From assembly GCA_036897095.1 (NCBI GenBank), contig JAYMSP010000016.1, positions 59,297 through 123,296 of the forward strand: a stretch of DNA of 64,000 nucleotides, written 5' to 3'. Both the position numbers and the translations under genes were made by a program. Under the pieces are notes generated by a model that saw only the letters and a list, made by a program, of their open reading frames with translations, was not told the origin of the DNA and did no database searches. Positions 23,383 through 39,401 of the stretch are shown piece after piece. Position 1 is the first letter of the stretch. Each line of letters opens with the position of its first letter. Origin of the DNA: Plantago elongata. Its lineage: Eukaryota; Streptophyta; Magnoliopsida; Lamiales; Plantaginaceae.

Positions 23383-24068
23383 AGAGTAGAATCCGGGTTG
23401 GTTGGAATGTCAACAATTGTAGTTATCCGTGTAGTTGTGTACTTGCGTATGTTGTTTCATTTGCACACGGACTTGGTGACCATTGGGTCAAGTTGGTGTG
23501 TGTTACATAATTTGTCTGCTGCTTGTTTAGCACGCTATGGTTTATGATCAGAGAAGAGAGTTTACAACGAAACATGTCTGTTTAAGAAGCTTTTTCTGGA
23601 CGACAATGGTTTGATTTGACATAAATAAAATTAGTTATATGCACGTTTGCTTATGTACTTGTACTAGTAGTACTTTGCTCGTCTCACAAGAAATCCTAAG
23701 AAGTGGTCGTAATTTGACTTTCGTTTATTTCATGGTTTCTCAAAGTTTAGGTTAATAGCAGATTCTTGTCGTTATTTTAATGTTGAGGGGCCAACTTATT
23801 TTACTAATAAATAACCCTTCATTATATGCAAGAAATTATTACTACAAATCTGTATCAGCAAGATTCGAAATTTGGTGATGCAAAATGATATATTTGACAT
23901 CCTTTCAAGGTTGGTGGGGCAAAAATTTAAATTAGTGTAAATATTATGTATAAGAAATTCATTTAAAAATTTTGACAGGGACAAACGCACCCTTATGCCC
24001 CCTCCTGATTCCGCCCGTACGTGAAGTTATGAATCATATAATACTTTTAGCTATAATAACGTTTTATT

Positions 24069-24083
24069 GTGTGTGTGTGTGTG
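24069..24083. repeat. (TG)n microsatellite
   Basis: A short dinucleotide run of about 15 bp in intergenic DNA. Confidence 0.85.
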
Positions 24084-24474
24084 ATATGATATTTATATCT
24101 TCCGTGAAAATCTCTAGTATCTCCAATTATAACTATCCGATTATTTTCATCTTTCAATGGAGAAGGTTTTCAAGATCTTGATGATGTCCCTTCTTGATTA
24201 AAGTCACCCAATTTGCCTTCAATTGGAGAGTACTGACAACTAAAAAGGCTAGTTAATTGGGTGAGCTACCAATTGATACATTATAATTCCATTTATCTTT
24301 TAAAAAAATTATCAAAAATTATTTTATTAAATCAATACAATTTCAATGTTGAATGTACAGATTTACCCTTTAAATTACAATAAAAAAACTCAAATATTTC
24401 TCCTTCTTATTGTCACATGGCACCTTCTCATCCATTATTTTTATTGTTTTTAAATTTTCATTTTATCCACTTTA

Positions 24475-25350
24475 AATGTTTATAACTTAAAAAATAAAAA
24501 TGTAAAAAATAAATAAAAATCACTAATAATTTTATATTTTCGAGATCTATAAATAGATATCACTCTCAACTATGTTTGAATTATTATTTTGATATGTATA
24601 AAAATCACTAACAACTTTATTCGAATCTTAATAAATTGTAAAACAAGTCTAAAAAAATAATGTTACAAATTTTAACTTTTAAATATAAATATCTTGAATA
24701 TGTAAAAATAATCATTTATATTAAAAAATATCCGGAACCCGAATTCGAGGCTCAATACTCGTGTTCGATGTTCGTTATCCGTATTCGATGTCCATTATCT
24801 GTGCCCGATGCACGATACCCGTGTTTCATGTCCGCTATCCGTAAGCAATGCCCTGTAACCGTAACCAATACCCGGTATATGTCAAGTTCGATATTCGAAT
24901 CCGATGCTCGATATACGTGTTCGATGCCCGGTACCCGTGTTTGATGTTGGGTATCCGTAAGCAAAGCCCGGTAATCGTACCCATTGTCCGGCACGGTGCC
25001 CGTCACCCGTATCCAATGCACGGTACCTGTGTTTGATGTCCGGTATCCGTAAGCAATGCCCGATAACCGTACCCATTACCCAGTATTTGTGTCTGATGCC
25101 CAGCCCTGTTACTAGATCTGATTATCATATCATGTTGCTAGTTTAATTATTGACCCAATATAATAAAATTACACATTTAAAACTCGTCTTATAATTTATT
25201 AAGGTCCAAATAAAGTTGTTAGTAATTTTTATATATCTCGAAAAAATAATTCAAACATAGTAAGGAGTGGTCTTTATTTATATATCTCGAAAAAATATAG
25301 TCGTTGATAATTTTTATTTATTTTTTTATTTTAAGTTAGGGACGTTTTAA
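24475..25350. mobile_element. Foldback-type element: inverted arms around a minisatellite
   Basis: The left arm (24475-24650), read as its reverse complement, aligns with the right arm (25180-25350) over about 175 bp. Shared blocks in the same order include ATAAAGTTGTTAGT, AATAATTCAAACATAGT, AGAGTG/GGAGTG, ATCTCGAAAA and TTTTTATTTATTTTTT, ending at TTAAGTTA. The arms are imperfect and AT-rich. The spacer is GC-richer and consists mostly of a 20-bp minisatellite. No open frame for a transposase is present, so any movement would have relied on enzymes supplied elsewhere. I could not define a target-site duplication, so the true outer ends are uncertain. Confidence 0.6.
24749..25107. repeat. 20-bp minisatellite with 60-bp higher-order period
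   Basis: About 17 units fit GCCCGGTACCCGTGTTTGAT-like sequences of 20 bp. Three variant units recur in the same order: A (…CCCGTGTTTGAT), B (GTCCGGTATCCGTAAGCAAT) and C (GCCCGATAACCGTACCCATT), giving a 60-bp higher-order repeat. This is seen near 24810-24870, 24930-24990 and 25020-25080. One 33-bp and one 13-bp unit break the register. Because 60 is a multiple of 3, both strands stay open for long stretches, which creates protein-like open frames that are almost certainly not genes. Confidence 0.85.
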
Positions 25351-25910
25351 ATTGGACAACATAAAATTTAAAGAGAAAGATGAAAAAGTAAACAAATGAA
25401 CTAGTCTGATGAAGAAAAGAAATATGTGGGTCCACTCAATTATTCTTATATGGTAAGTACGAAATATGTACTATTTAACAAAAAATGTACGAAGTTGTTG
25501 ATGGTTTTGCTGGGCAAAGAAAATTGAAAGAATTGTTGTGAATTAGTATGAATTCGTAAACAAAAATCCTAATTAATTGGGCCAATTATATACCCTTATA
25601 ACATTGGGCTCACTCCTGAAACCCTTTTGAGCAGCTGAATGTACCCGAGCCCAATACCAAAAGTATGGGCCATATATATGATGTGATGGGCTGATGGCAT
25701 AAGAACCCTAGCAAAGGCTTGCCAATTGGTTGTAGTGGATAATCAACAAAGTTATATTAATTCGGAATAGTAGACATTATAATAGTGACCAAGATAACGG
25801 GGACACCTAGTTTATTTCGCTGCTTCGCGCACAAACGACACAAAACTATTCATCAGGTTTTTAGGAATTAGGATCATCCCATGGAAAAACTAAAGTCATT
25901 TCGTATTACA

Positions 25911-26075
25911 AACATACAGTTTAGACCGATTTACATGTAACATGATAGATGATACATTGGTATGTAACATACAGTTTAGACCGATTTACATGTAACATGA
26001 TAGATGATACATTGGTATGTAACATACAGTTTAGACCGATTTACATGTAACATGATAGATGACACATTGGTATGT
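25911..26075. repeat. 55-bp repeat, three tandem copies
   Basis: Copies at 25911-25965, 25966-26020 and 26021-26075 each begin AACATACAGTTTAGACCG. The first two are identical and the third has one T-to-C change, so the expansion is recent. The context is intergenic. Confidence 0.97.
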
Positions 26076-28273
26076 ATTAAAAGATGAAAAGCAAATTCTA
26101 CCGGAGCTAATGATTAGGGAGTATCCTTTTTCGTTTGGGCAAAATATGTTCGATACAAAACCTCTTAATTACATGACAATGACCACCTCTTTGGAGAGAT
26201 ATTCAGATGAATTATTAGTCCAATATCATGTCAACATGAATATAAGGAATGAACTTTCAATTCAATGCACAATGATTTCATATATACACAAACTTATTGC
26301 CCTTCTGGAAACAGAACAAACAGTCCATCTACAATGGAAAATTGCAACCCAACCCCCTGTTTATAACATTCTACTGCACATGACTGCTTGACTTGATAAT
26401 TGTGGTTTGACTACTAGTTTTAATTACTTGGAAAAACCAAGGGCTGGCTGAATCCAGTTCGCAGCCGTTCGGGCTGGAATCGTGATGAATTCTTGGTTGA
26501 GATATTTTTTTAATAAATATATTTTACTGGCATTACTTATAATTTTACGTGAGATTTTTTGAAATTATTATAAGGGGAGGATAATATACGCTCTAAAAAT
26601 GTTTAGAGATCAATGGATGGTAATGATAAGGGATGGTGTGAACTGTGAACAATCCCACTTAGAATCATGATATGAGATCAAGTACACTTTGACATTGAAC
26701 ATCGGACAGGTGATGAAAAACAGATAAGAAACGATTAAGTTGATGAAATGAGCAGCTAGCTAGTTGATGAATTGAATTAATAACTTAATTTAGAGGTGTC
26801 AATAACATGTTGAATTATATTCCTGCAATATTATAGGGTAACATGCAAGGAAAACTTGTGAACATGTGATTAAGCATTTATCAATAACATGAAGGCTTAG
26901 CGAATTCCACAAAATCTGTCGTGTTATGCGCTAACAATTGAGTTAATTAATTAATCTGTCATGCTGTACCATCGGCTACCATGCATGTTCATAATTATAA
27001 CAGTAAATCCTTCAGGCTTCAGCCAAACTTTAACAAATTAACAATACTACTACTACTCCGTATATTTCCCAAACGATCCTACAAAATTCATATATTATTA
27101 ATAATTAAAGTTAATTCATACACATTCAATAACACAAATAAATTACATTTTACTTTAATTAACAAACTTTATATGATTTAGTGTTATAATTTTTGGGACT
27201 AATTGGTATAGAATTTGAGTGGACTTTTTTAATTGAAATTGAAATTTTTTATACAAAATGTTCGATTTTGATGGGAAGACAGCCACTTCAGCTAATAACA
27301 AACCAGACTTAATGTTTTTTCTTTCTAAAATTAGAAACCAAATTTACTATATAGAGAGAGTAACGGTCCAATAGAAACTCAATTAGTCAATTTTCATTAT
27401 CTGATCTTTACCTGACAATTGACAAGTACTATATTTTGTGTGACGATGAATCTGCAACAATTTCTTTTTTAAATCCATATAAATTATAAATATCAACAAC
27501 AATTGGTTACTATTCTCAATAAATTTAAGAACAACAATTGGTTACTGAAGCATGTACGTATTTTATCCGAAACAACCCATAAGTGCACAATGATGCAACT
27601 GCCTCTATTTGCTTAGTTTTTTCCTCATCAAATGACCCTTTTCTCCCTGTAATTGCATATTTGTTTTCTTCCTTCCTTAAGGTTTCACCATATCCTATAT
27701 GACATGGAACATTGACTGGAGGCTTTTGTAGGTATGAGTCTCTTTGGGGAGCGCTTTATATTAGATGGATCGAAAATGTCAATCTCAAATAACTTCGTAA
27801 GTTAGAGTCGAAATAAAAATTTATGTGAAAAATTACTCTTAGTAGAAAAATATATAATTTATGCATAAAATTAAGATCTTTTCAATTATTAATCATATTT
27901 GGTTAGAATGATATGTGATCCCGTTTGAATTTGTCCGAAATATCAAATCAGTATGAATTAGATTTCAAATGGTTACAATTGTCCAACAACAAAGTATCTT
28001 ATATATTTCCAACATGATTTAATAAGTCTAAGGGATACCATAGTAGCATAATCTAATCTTAAAATCTAAGGAGTAGAGCGTACGTTTTTTATTAAAAACG
28101 AATGGATGGAGGGCATAAATGTAAATTAAATTTACAAAATGGGTACAGGGTATAACCGTATAACTAGATAGACATAATAAAAACCGAAAATGATTGTTTG
28201 TTGAGACTTTTTGCTCATAAACAAACTCTACTCTTCTCTTCTCCAAACCAATCATATGACAAATTGAAATGTT

Positions 28274-28280
28274 TATATAA
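28274..28280 (+). promoter_or_regulatory. Candidate TATA box of the carboxypeptidase gene
   Basis: TATATAA lies 73 bp upstream of the ATG at 28347. That position would give a short 5' UTR of about 40 bp. Predicted from sequence only. Confidence 0.5.
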
Positions 28281-28346
28281 ACACATCACAAGTCACAATA
28301 CAAGTTACAGAACTTGAATCTATCTCTAACACTTCCAAGTCCAACA

Positions 28347-32558
<4,212 letters not shown>

Positions 32559-33865
32559 ATAAATTAAAAATACATGACTGAAAAATAATTCTTTTTGCAC
32601 AGGCTTTCAGCAACCTTATTCTTTTCAATATCAGTTGATTATTTACTAGTTGTAGATAGTTCTTGTTCTTTTTGGCTATCTACTTCAAGTTCTTGTAATA
32701 CTATAGAACAAACTAAAGGTAAATACTCGCGACAACAGTGCTTCGGCTTCCAAAATAGGTTAAGTTCGATATCTGCACGAAAGGATTTGAATACCTGAGC
32801 AAGATATTCAATCTCCCAGGTTAAAGGTTGCATTTGGTTAAATGAAGAAAGTCACTATATTATCAAGTTGAGATAATATTGTAGTATATCTATTGATATA
32901 TCCTAAAATAAGCTACTTGGATGTTATTACATTCAAAAGAACAACTTGCCCTTGATCCTACGAAAATCAATTGACATATTCGGATTCTCATCAACTCATG
33001 TTAAACTGACATAAATCTCTGATAATTCACAAATTCAGAACAGCAGTTCACAATCAATTCCAACTCTTCAAAGATATACTAGAACGGTGGGCACTTCACC
33101 AAAACTAGTTTAATACTACATTATCATCATCATCTGGTGATGCACCATCTAAATCTCTTCCTCCCATCATGGTCTGTAAGGTTCCAGGTGATGGGAGAAA
33201 AGCAATTGCAGTACCGGTTATGAAGAATTGTTCAACCATCTAGCTAATCTGGGAAATTGCAAACATAAAGTGGAAATCTTGCAACTAACTCTCTCTTATG
33301 GTACAATATAATGGTTTCCTATATTAATAGTTGGTGGGGCATCAATACAGGTGCAAAGGGAGATTTTTTGCTGTCAAGGCATTGGTTGGGTCATGGCCTC
33401 ATGGGTGCAGGATTTAAATCATCCTTTCCAGGTGTGCATTTGGAGTACTCTTGTGGAGTTATCTTTTTGGAGATCCTCAAGCATTGGAGTCTAGTATCAG
33501 AGAAAGACCTGGAAAGTCTTATACAGATAATAACAAGCAAGACATGCTGAGTGTTGGTTTCCCTTTTATAAAGTGTCACCAAACTTTCTTCACAAAAAGG
33601 GCGTGGCTAACCTTGAACTGCACAACATTCATATTCGGTTCAAAGATATTGATAGATTGATCAGTTCAGGTCCATGGGAAATTGTAACGTGATGCATGAT
33701 AGTTGTGGCTAGGCAAAGGTTTTCATTTGTTGGATAGATGTTACATATTTTTAATAACACTGCAACTGACACTTTCTTTCAACCAGTTAAAATCTTTTTC
33801 TTGATGACATATATAGGCAGCAATGCCAAGGACACATCTAACCAAAACTCCATGGCATGCTAAAT
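32559..33865. other. 3' flank of the carboxypeptidase gene; possible DUF4283-like scrap
   Basis: No intact gene. In one plus-strand frame, 33613-33687 reads LELHNIHIRFKDIDRLISSG followed by PWEI. This loosely resembles the DUF4283 domain of plant retroelements (F-D-x-x-x-V-L-x-x-GPW pattern). The match is short and surrounded by stops. Confidence 0.3.
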
Positions 33866-34212
33866 ACAGTGGAGACAGATTGAAGGATGCCTGTAACATC
33901 AACAAAATCGTCTATCAGACAGATGATGCTTCTTTTGCCAACTCCATCACGCACATGATACGTACTTAGATGGAGAGGTAGGTTTCATCATCTAATGTAT
34001 ATCCAACAATGATGTGAAGATTCAAGCAGATTGCCATGAATATATGATTAGTTCCATGTTCAGGTTGGTGTACAAGGGTAATCTGATACTTAGTCCTGTC
34101 GTGTGAGAAGGACAAGAAGTGAGAAGCTATCAACCTGCTAGAGATCTTTCACTTAGTGAGCATTCCCTTGCTGGGACAGAGCTCCCTCATTCCGCAATAA
34201 GTTTATAAATAA
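33866..34212 (+). pseudogene. Degenerate duplicate of carboxypeptidase exons 6-7
   Basis: This stretch aligns with exons 6 and 7 and the intron between them of the intact gene 1.6 kb upstream. Shared segments include ATACAGTGGAGA, CCTGTAACATCAACA, AGATGGAGAGGTA, TTCAGGTTGGTG, CAACCTGCTAGA and GCTGGGACAGAGCTCCCT, with TTTATAAATAAA after the stop in both. The copy has indels and in-frame stops. The catalytic Asp motif (GDTDG) is broken, and the His codon CAT of GAGHQVP is CAA. Exons 1-5 are absent, so it cannot make an enzyme. It is best explained as the surviving 3' end of a tandem duplicate. Confidence 0.85.
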
Positions 34213-35086
34213 ACACCCAGCATATCTCATTTCTCTACGGGCATTATGCTTTTGAAATCAATTCATTCCTATACCTAATCTTATTGGTCAACTAATTTTC
34301 GAGCTTGAAATATTATATAAGAGGTAAGAATAAATAATGCTGCCCCGAGAATGATTACTACACTAGCTAGCTAAGGCTTCCAACTATCTATCTAATATCC
34401 GGCATTTAGCCAAGGAACCGAGTACTTGAACTGGTTACTCAACCTAAAATCTTCATGTTTGAACTTTCTTCAGGATTAAGTTCGTCAAACAATCAACTTA
34501 TGACGTAGTATAAGCTGAGAACGAGTAGTGAAATTAAGAGAATCAGTTTTCATTATCTACCATAACACTAAGGCAGGATTAAGACTAAGATCATAAACGC
34601 CAATGGTGCAGCTTTAGATTCGTTTCGATGGACTGTTTTAAAAGCAATTTAGATTCATTGATAGCCCAAAGTGTACAGGCAAAGAGGGAAAACCCTAATC
34701 CAACAACAAGAATCAGTACAATCAAAGGGACGCCTTATCAGGGTAACTTTTCAATGGACATTTCAACACACATCTAGTAGAGTATCCAAGGGCCGTGCAT
34801 CTCTTGGCAACATACCACAACTATTGGCACACCGAAGAGAAAATTATGTTAAGTGTTTGCATCCATTTAAACTTAAAAAGAACTTTTCAACTATCATTCC
34901 ATTGAAAAACACGGCAGGAAATCTTGTTGCACACAGTAGTTTATGATGAGCAGAAAACTGTCAGGCAGTACATAACAAATGAACTCAGACAATTCGGTCA
35001 TGAATCCAAATGGACAATAACTACCAGAAACATCTGGGTTACATCTTATTCTGTCCAAAATAAATCAAATGGTGGATCAGTTAGCC
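34213..35086. other. Intergenic between the carboxypeptidase fragment and NDUA2
   Basis: No coding feature was recognised. The open frame at 34671-34946 has no domain. This stretch probably includes the NDUA2 3' UTR. Confidence 0.4.
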
Positions 35087-36635
35087 TTAAGCTTTACCTC
35101 CTTTTGCAAGGTCCTGAAGGGCCTTGGAGATTTGCTCCTCGCTTAAGCCTTCCAAATGTATTCCCCTTTCAACTCCTAAATCTGTTGCAAATTAGATGGC
35201 TGATTATGAATGATGTAGAAAGCAGAAGGAAGACTTGTAGTTCTAACCATACATCATATAACTGAGCTGATATTAAAATACAGAAAGACAGGAATATAGG
35301 ATTGTCAACTGTATAATCATCTGGAAGGGTAAAAGCATACTGCATGACAGGCGTTATACGCATTCAAAGACCCACCTTATCTGAATCAGCTTACACACAT
35401 CCTTTCTGAATTGTATCATAATGCATTCTCAAACAATTAATGAAGGAACAAAAAAAAGTCTGTATACCTTACCCCCCACACCATTGATCAATTTAATAGG
35501 CAATTGCACCTGATATAGCATAAGTAAGAATTACAGGTAAACTAATGCATGCCAGACATGTAGTGATTATGTTGGTCAAGGTCATCCACAAGATGCAATA
35601 GCATCCAGGTTATCGCTGATGGTATTCCTACTTCCTAGACACCTAGACCCCAGCAACTATGAGGAACTGGATAGAACAAGCTCAGCGACTTCACTCACTT
35701 CTCATTTTCTACACTCCTACACAGTACACACACACGCTCCTCACTTCTCTAGGTGTGTATTGTGGTGTCCTAATGGTGGTTTTCTAAGTGCATGCATAAA
35801 TTGAATTCATAACCTACAAGCAAGCTTTATTCCAAGACTTGTTCGTCTGAAAGAATCTAGTCCTACTTTAACAGCCTTCCACAGACTTAGCCTTCACCCA
35901 GCCCCCATAAGTAACATTACATGGTAAATAACCTCAGCTCCGGTGCTTTGTTTTATCACCCAAGTAGCATTTTACCAATTCATACACTGTATGTGCATAA
36001 TAACTAATAGAATACTCATGTAGATAAACTGCAAATACCAATGCTAGCAACAAGCAACCGGCTCAAATAATTTGCAAAATCTCTTCCAGGTGCTGAAGGG
36101 GGAGTGGAAGCAGCAAAACATGTCGTAATTCTATTATCATTTCCTTTTCCGTACTCGTAAAGTATCTTGCCCAGAATCCAAATTACAAATCTTCCCAATT
36201 CAATTCCAATCAAGCATTAGCACGGGCCTTCTATTCGGAACAATCAGTGGTTTGCCAACTGGAAAACGCTATGACATATACTCCTAATTAACACGAGTCT
36301 CAATTTACGATAAATAGTATCATTTTCGATTGGAGTAGTGAATTTACCATATCTAGCCCAGAGCTGAGGCTCGATGCCAGTGGCTTCACGGATGAGAATA
36401 GGGAGCTTAGGGTTCTTGGTCTTCAGATCCTTGTAATTGTTCTCGATAAACGCTCTAATTAACAGTTTCTATGAATTAGATGAGATTAACAGAATTTGAA
36501 ATAGACATTAACAATAATTAGAATGAATCGGAAAGGAAATTGGATTAACCTGGTGGAAGAGCTAGAAGGTGAGTTGGGGGAGAAAAGGAGGCGAATCTCC
36601 TTGAGATTCTTAGAAAGCTGACCTCTCCACGCCAT
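35087..36635 (-). CDS. NDUA2: NADH dehydrogenase [ubiquinone] 1 alpha subcomplex subunit 2 (complex I B8 subunit)
   Basis: Three exons (36635-36550, 36454-36348 and 35175-35087) join in frame to 93 residues. The protein opens MAWRGQLSKNLKEIRLLF and contains LPILIREATGIEPQLWARYG and EGLSEEQISKAL, matching plant NDUA2 over its full length (about 97 residues in Arabidopsis). It is a small thioredoxin-fold accessory subunit of the matrix arm of mitochondrial complex I. The cysteine of the family CxxC/RECSG region is Ala here (REATG); the position varies among plants. Intron 2 is 1.17 kb, large for so small a gene. The open frame extends upstream of the chosen ATG, but MAWRGQL is the conserved start. 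Confidence 0.9.
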
Positions 36636-37997
36636 TGATTTCTTTCTTCTTCTTCTTCTTCGTCTCAAAGCTGTGATTTTTACTGTATCTCTTTTCGAGC
36701 TGCCCTTAATTACATTTTTGCTGCCCGGCCAGTATTCAGTATTCATATCTTTCTTGGCGAGTCGAGGGGAGGACAAAAAGGGAAAATCGTGTCATATAGC
36801 ATTGAGATAGCTTGAGAAAAGAGCGAATTTCCACATTAAATTTTACTTTCTTTATCCAGGTTTATTTAGTAAAATTAACTGAAAATTTAGTTGATAGTCG
36901 TAAAGTTAGCTTGTAACTGATTATGTAATTTATTTTTCACAAGATAACTTGATTAACTTCTCAAACCAGCTAACTTATTTAAAAAGTTGCACGCTCAAGT
37001 AATGAACCTTTTATTAAAAAAAAGTTCATGGAACTAAAAAGTTTATTGATAAAAATGACCTAAAATTCAATGACCCTTAATAAAAACTCATATAAAATGT
37101 AAAATATATATACCCTAACTAAAAATCCACATACAATACGTAAAAACACACAGATACTGAATAAACATCAACATACTCTAAATAAATAAAAGTGAAATTT
37201 CCATATCTAATGGAAAATCACTCTTTCTCTAAACTTTATATATAATATTATCTATTTTGAGTCGAAACCTACACAAATTTACTTTTAGAATAAGACAATT
37301 ATCCTTATGCATAGAAGCAATAATTTACATATATATTCCTCTCGTTGATTACTGATGTGTGTGTTGTTGGATATTACTTTTGGAGTACATTTTAGCCGCT
37401 AAGTTGTTTGATGTGCTCATTGAGTATTATTGAATTAAAAATCCATGTACAAGACCAACCAACTACACTCACGCAACTTGAAAACGGTCCTAGGCTTTGC
37501 AATGACTCGAACACTCGAGAACCAGGAACTAAGAACTTAGGTTTAAGCGGTTATGTATGACTTGTGGTATACACATTATGTTAATATGATATTATCTACT
37601 TTACATTGGAGTCTGCACGAATATAATTTTTAAAATATATATACAATGAGTGATGTTATACTTAGGATCTGTTATCTTCAACTGAAATTTACTGAACCGA
37701 ATTAAACGGAACTGAATTGAACTGAATTAAAGTATAAATTATAACTAACTGGAGTTGAACTGAATTGTTTTTAAGTTGAAGAGAATAACCTTAGACGAGC
37801 TGCATTCATCTGCATACCTCTTACAAATAATTTTTTATTCAATATTTTATAATTCAAGAGAAAGTAGCAAGTTAATAAGTTTTAAATGAACCGGTGATTA
37901 CCTAAATAAGTTGTAAACTCTCTCCACACAACTCAGCCATTTCCCCAAATCAAAGCCCTAACCCTAGACCAACCAGAAACAACCGAATCCATCAGCC
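36636..37997. other. Divergent upstream region of NDUA2 and NAA10
   Basis: The first 150 bp are the NDUA2 leader with a CTT/AAG-rich run (36640-36662). The middle, 37000-37230, holds an AT-rich dispersed repeat that recurs near 46.3 kb (listed separately). 37680-37790 contains repeated GAACTGAATT-like words. No gene was recognised. Confidence 0.5.
37000..37230. repeat. Dispersed AT-rich repeat, copy 1
   Basis: It carries repeated words such as TACCCTAACTAAAAATCCACATACAATACGTAAAA in the order CCTAA-TAAAAAT-CACATAC-TACGTAAAA. The same arrangement is seen at 46330-46520. The internal structure is loosely tandem. Element class is unknown. Confidence 0.55.
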
Positions 37998-39401
37998 ATG
38001 GTGTGCATCAGGAAAGCAACCGTGGACGATCTGCTGGCGATGCAGGAGTGCAATCTCTTCTGCCTGCCGGAGAATTACCAGATGAAGTACTACTTCTACC
38101 ACATCCTCTCCTGGCCGCAACTCCTCTACGTCGCCGAGGATTACGACGGAAAAATTGTCGGCTACGTTCTCGCCAAGATGGAGGAGGAAACCACCGAATG
38201 CCACGGCCACATCACCTCCCTCGCCGTGCTCCGAACTCACCGGAAACTCGGTCTTGCAACCAAGCTCATGACTGCTGCTCAAAACGCCATGGAACAGGTC
38301 TATTTACTTGTATCTCTTTCTTTTTAGCTCAATTCAGCATTAGCCATTTTGAAGTATATTTTGTTAATAATTGAGTATATTGTTGTTGGCACTTGTTATG
38401 CTTCGATTTAGTACGGTATGGGATTTGTTTATCCACGGGATGTCTTCATTTGAGCCGTAGCTCTTCAGTTCATGCTTCCCTGTATTGATAGAGAAATTTT
38501 ATTGAGAACATTTCTTTTGATATGTATAGTATGTACTAGTCTAATACTGAGTAAGCTCGTTTGTTCGGGAAACACCATACTGTGCTACAAATTACAGGCA
38601 AAGACAGACTGGTTATTTTGGTATAGAGGCAAAATATCTGACAAGGAAAAAGTTTAGATGATGAATAGTAATTCAGTTAAAAGTATAGGATAAAGTTCAA
38701 TTTTTGTATAGTTATATAGGGTGTGCAAATTTTTTGAAATTTCTGTACTTTATTTCAGATGACAAATTTAGGTTAATCTGTGACTTGTGATCAACTACTA
38801 ACTAGAGAAATTTATAGTTGTTCGTAGGCTTGCCTTTTATGAGATGTATACGAATTACAGAAGTCCCACGTAGTTGTTTTCCTCCAAAGGAATAACTCAC
38901 CATTCACGTTTTCTTTACTGTTTAGAATATCAACATACTCTTTGGCACTTTTCCAACTTGGTATAGATAACGAAGCGTGAACTTCAAACTGCATGTTCCT
39001 GATGCTTGCCCCCCAAAAGGAACCCACCCAAGTTAGTCATTTTGCAGCTTGTTGTGGTATTGCCTGGTCCAAATATGTAACGTACTGCCGTAAGTTAAAC
39101 TATTATACATGCATGATTAGTTTTGGTTATCTAACAGTCATCTATGCTGAAACAGGTTTATGGGTCAGAGTACGTATCCCTCCATGTTAGGAAAAGCAAT
39201 AGGGCTGCTTTTAACTTGTACACTGGGACATTAGGTTACAAGATTCATGATATTGAGGCAAAATATTATGCTGATGGAGAAGATGCATATGACATGAGGA
39301 AGCAATTGAAGGGTAGGAAGCACCACCACCATCATCATGGTGGGGGATGCTGCTCTGGAGAAGTGAAGGCAGATGAAAAGGCTTCATCGACTGGGGCATA
39401 A
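37998..39401 (+). CDS. NAA10: N-alpha-acetyltransferase 10, catalytic subunit of NatA
   Basis: Two exons (37998-38297 and 39156-39401) encode 181 residues. The GNAT fold occupies residues 1-150, with [16 protein letters not shown] at the start, the acetyl-CoA-binding R-K-L-G-L-A (residues 82-87), [17 protein letters not shown], and [11 protein letters not shown]. With NAA15 it forms the ribosome-bound NatA complex, which acetylates the N-termini of nascent proteins after Met removal. The C-terminal tail has six consecutive histidines (156-161) followed by GGGCCSG. A His-rich tail with GGGCCSG also occurs in Arabidopsis NAA10, so it is a lineage feature and not a tag. Splice sites are GT-AG and the exon 1 codon phase is 0. 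Confidence 0.95.

Larger units (their letters stand above)
22448..28273. other. Gene-poor region rich in tandem repeats and degenerate elements
   Basis: Across 5.8 kb I recognise no gene. The region contains a 117-bp tandem duplication, a short (TG)n run, an inverted-arm structure with a GC-richer minisatellite, and a 55-bp triplication, each listed separately. The open frame at 26059-26391 (110 residues) begins inside the 55-bp repeat and has no recognisable domain, so I do not call it a gene. Sequence near 23940-24010 (GGACAAACGCACCCTTATGCCCCCTCC) looks like a decayed element but could not be assigned. Confidence 0.5.

Noticed and set aside
24660-25076. Overlapping open frames on both strands with Arg/Cys/Pro-rich repeats
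   Set aside because: They are produced by the 60-bp repeat, whose length is a multiple of three. There is no start context, no domain and the frames are open on both strands.
26059-26391. 110-residue open frame
   Set aside because: It begins inside the third copy of the 55-bp repeat, has no recognisable domain and no splice partner.
28314-28346. Longer carboxypeptidase N-terminus
   Set aside because: The upstream frame opens with a TTG codon. The first ATG is at 28347 and gives a good signal peptide.
33310-33690. DUF4283-type retroelement protein
   Set aside because: Only about 25 residues resemble the domain and stops interrupt the rest.
38003-38374. Open frames in other registers over NAA10 exon 1 (both strands)
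   Set aside because: Shadows of the conserved NAA10 reading frame in a locally GC-rich exon.
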